Assembly (NCBI GenBank): GCA_023403375.1
Contig: JAEYEN010000054.1
Location: forward strand, 1 to 13,819
From: Bacillota bacterium
GTDB taxonomy: Bacteria; Bacillota; Clostridia; Christensenellales; Borkfalkiaceae
Direction of reading: 5' to 3'
Length of the DNA stretch: 13,819 nt
The translations under genes and the position numbers were made by a program. The notes below the pieces were generated by a model. It did not search any database, was not told the origin of the DNA, and saw only the letters and a program-made list of their open reading frames with translations. Positions 12,460 to 13,819 of the stretch are shown piece after piece. The stretch's first letter is position 1. Every line of letters starts with the position of its first letter.

Positions 12460-13819
12460 TGAATTTAGTCGCTTCCGTAATTATTACCTTTTCATCGTCG
12501 TCCGAAAGCGTTTTGCCGTTTTCTATATTAGCCTTAACGTCCAAATGGTTCTCTGCAAAATACTTTAAGAACTCCGCAAAAAACGGGCGTATAGTTTCGG
12601 CGTCCATATCTATTGTAACTTTCGCGATAGACGCCGCTAAAATAACTACTTCTTCCCATTCGTCGTAAGGATTGTCTAACGGTTGATTAAGCATTGCGGT
12701 AAGCGCCTTGCCGTAGGCAAACTGCTCTTTTATCGAATCGTCAAGGTCGCCCGAAAACTGCGCGAACGTTTTCATTTCACGGTATTGCGCAAGACTGAGC
12801 CTAAGTGCGCCGACCGCTTTTTTCATAGCGCTCGTCTGCGCGTTTCCGCCCACTCTCGATACGGAAAGTCCCACGTTTACGGCAGGTCTTTGCCCCGACA
12901 AAAACAGTTCGCTTTCCAGAAACAACTGTCCGTCGGTTATAGATATAACGTTGGTGGGTATATATGCCGATATGTCGCCGCCAAGCGTTTCGACGATAGG
13001 CAGAGCCGTCATACTTCCGCCGCCCTTTTCATCGCTGAGTTTTGCCGAACGTTCCAGCAATCTCGAATGTAAATAAAATATATCGCCGGGGTATGCTTCA
13101 CGCCCGGGGCTTCTGCCAAGCAAAAGCGACAGCGTTCTGTAAGCCACTGCGTGCTTACTCAAATCGTCGTAAATTACAAGCGCGTCTTTCCCACGTTGCA
13201 TAAAGTATTCCGCAATAGCGCAGGCGGAAAACGGTGCTACGTATTGAAGCGGCGCGGAATCCGAAGCGGATGAAAACACCACCGCGGTATAATCCATTGC
13301 GCCGTGTTCTTCCAGCGCTTTTATAATTCGTTTTACCGTGCTCGCCTTTTGCCCAATAGCGCAATACACGCAGATAACGCCTTTACCTTTCTGATTTAAT
13401 ATGGTATCGGTCGCAATAGAAGTTTTACCCGTCTGTCGGTCGCCTATAATAAGTTCACGTTGTCCTTTGCCGATGGGGAACATTGCGTCGATAGTTAAAA
13501 TACCTGTTTTAAGCGGTTCGTCTACGGGACTTCTGTCTATAATGCTCGGCGCGGAACTTTCTATGGGCATATACGTATCCGCAAAATACGCGCCTTTGCC
13601 GTCCACGGGTTCTCCGAGAGAATTTACCACTCTGCCGAGAATTTCTTCCGACACGGGAACTCCCGCCGTTTTACCCGTTTTGTACACCTTTTCGCCGGCG
13701 AACACTTTATCGCCGTCAAAGAGTATACACCCCGTTTCCGTAGCGGTTAAATCGAGCGCAAGCCCCTTTTCTCCGCCGTCGAACTCCAAAATTTCACCGT
13801 ATTTTACTTCGCTTAACCC
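12434..13819 (-). CDS. atpA: F1Fo ATP synthase alpha subunit, N-terminus outside window
   Basis: 461 codons are visible, and the frame remains open to the right edge (GLSEVKYGEIL before the first internal start-like codon), so about 40 N-terminal residues are missing. Landmarks are the Walker A motif GDRQTGKT, IYDDLSKHAVAYR, the segment SLLLGRSPGREAYPGDIFYLHSRLLERSAKL (given here in two parts: SLLLGRSPGREAYPGD and IFYLHSRLLERSAKL), and VGLSVSRVGG with the arginine that completes the neighbouring catalytic site. The C-terminal helical domain ends FIERL. Alpha forms the non-catalytic nucleotide sites of the F1 hexamer. The start at 13789 that a gene finder would choose is an internal TTG and is not real. 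The 3' end lies in a run of short A/T-rich repeats. Confidence 0.96.
   Translation of the reverse strand, partial: GLSEVKYGEILEFDGGEKGLALDLTATETGCILFDGDKVFAGEKVYKTGKTAGVPVSEEILGRVVNSLGEPVDGKGAYFADTYMPIESSAPSIIDRSPVDEPLKTGILTIDAMFPIGKGQRELIIGDRQTGKTSIATDTILNQKGKGVICVYCAIGQKASTVKRIIKALEEHGAMDYTAVVFSSASDSAPLQYVAPFSACAIAEYFMQRGKDALVIYDDLSKHAVAYRTLSLLLGRSPGREAYPGDIFYLHSRLLERSAKLSDEKGGGSMTALPIVETLGGDISAYIPTNVISITDGQLFLESELFLSGQRPAVNVGLSVSRVGGNAQTSAMKKAVGALRLSLAQYREMKTFAQFSGDLDDSIKEQFAYGKALTAMLNQPLDNPYDEWEEVVILAASIAKVTIDMDAETIRPFFAEFLKYFAENHLDVKANIENGKTLSDDDEKVIITEATKFKQSFIERL

Noticed and set aside
12434..13789. atpA starting at 13789
   Set aside because: The codon is an internal TTG with no ribosome binding site, and the frame stays open to the window edge with alpha-subunit-like residues, so the true start is outside.
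1..13819. CRISPR array, insertion sequence, integrase or prophage
   Set aside because: No regularly spaced repeats, transposase or integrase motifs, or terminal inverted repeats of mobile elements were seen.

Overview
The window looks like a low-GC, Gram-positive-type bacterium of the Bacillota (Clostridia-like). This rests on A/T-rich spacers, strong Shine-Dalgarno sites, sigma-A-type promoters with 17-bp spacers, intrinsic terminators after most units, a VanW-family protein, lipoproteins with lipoboxes, an InlB-repeat surface protein and tRNA genes with encoded CCA ends. The exact genus cannot be told from the sequence. Every name below comes from reading motifs by eye; no database search was possible.

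Left part (1-3450), surface proteins and their control. A leucine-rich-repeat lipoprotein (minus strand, cut by the window's left edge) is divergent from a small XRE-type repressor gene, with two matching operator-like palindromes placed in the shared promoter region. A second lipoprotein of unknown fold (1223-2686, minus) has a leader of about 260 nt with its own promoter, a 23-codon reading frame and an intrinsic terminator lying inside that frame, which is an attenuator-like layout. Next, on the plus strand, a promoter drives a roughly 220-nt structured RNA (about 3134-3352) that ends in a strong terminator. Its sequence resembles the raiA-motif RNA.

Middle (3454-7435). A 1193-residue secreted, membrane-anchored protein combines a DUF6273-like domain, an M64 metallopeptidase domain, a MucBP-like domain, three InlB-type B repeats and a C-terminal membrane anchor. 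A 77-residue winged-helix protein like the N-terminus of WYL regulators, but lacking the WYL domain, follows.

Right-middle (7470-9660). tRNA-Ser(GCU) on the minus strand, a VanW-domain protein, tRNA-Val(CAC) on the plus strand, then a 58-residue single-span membrane protein divergent from a second small XRE regulator, with two palindromes in the 56-bp gap. The tRNA units and several genes have recognisable promoters and terminators.

Right end (9661-13819). The distal part of an F1Fo ATP synthase operon on the minus strand, in the order atpA (5' end outside the window), atpG, atpD, atpC, with atpG/atpD and atpD/atpC overlapping. This is ordinary core gene content, apart from a duplicated-looking tail between atpA and atpG and GC-rich hairpins after atpC.

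The items most worth a second look are the structured RNA before the M64 surface protein, the leader-peptide/terminator arrangement before the second lipoprotein, and the two divergent small-XRE modules with clear operator palindromes.
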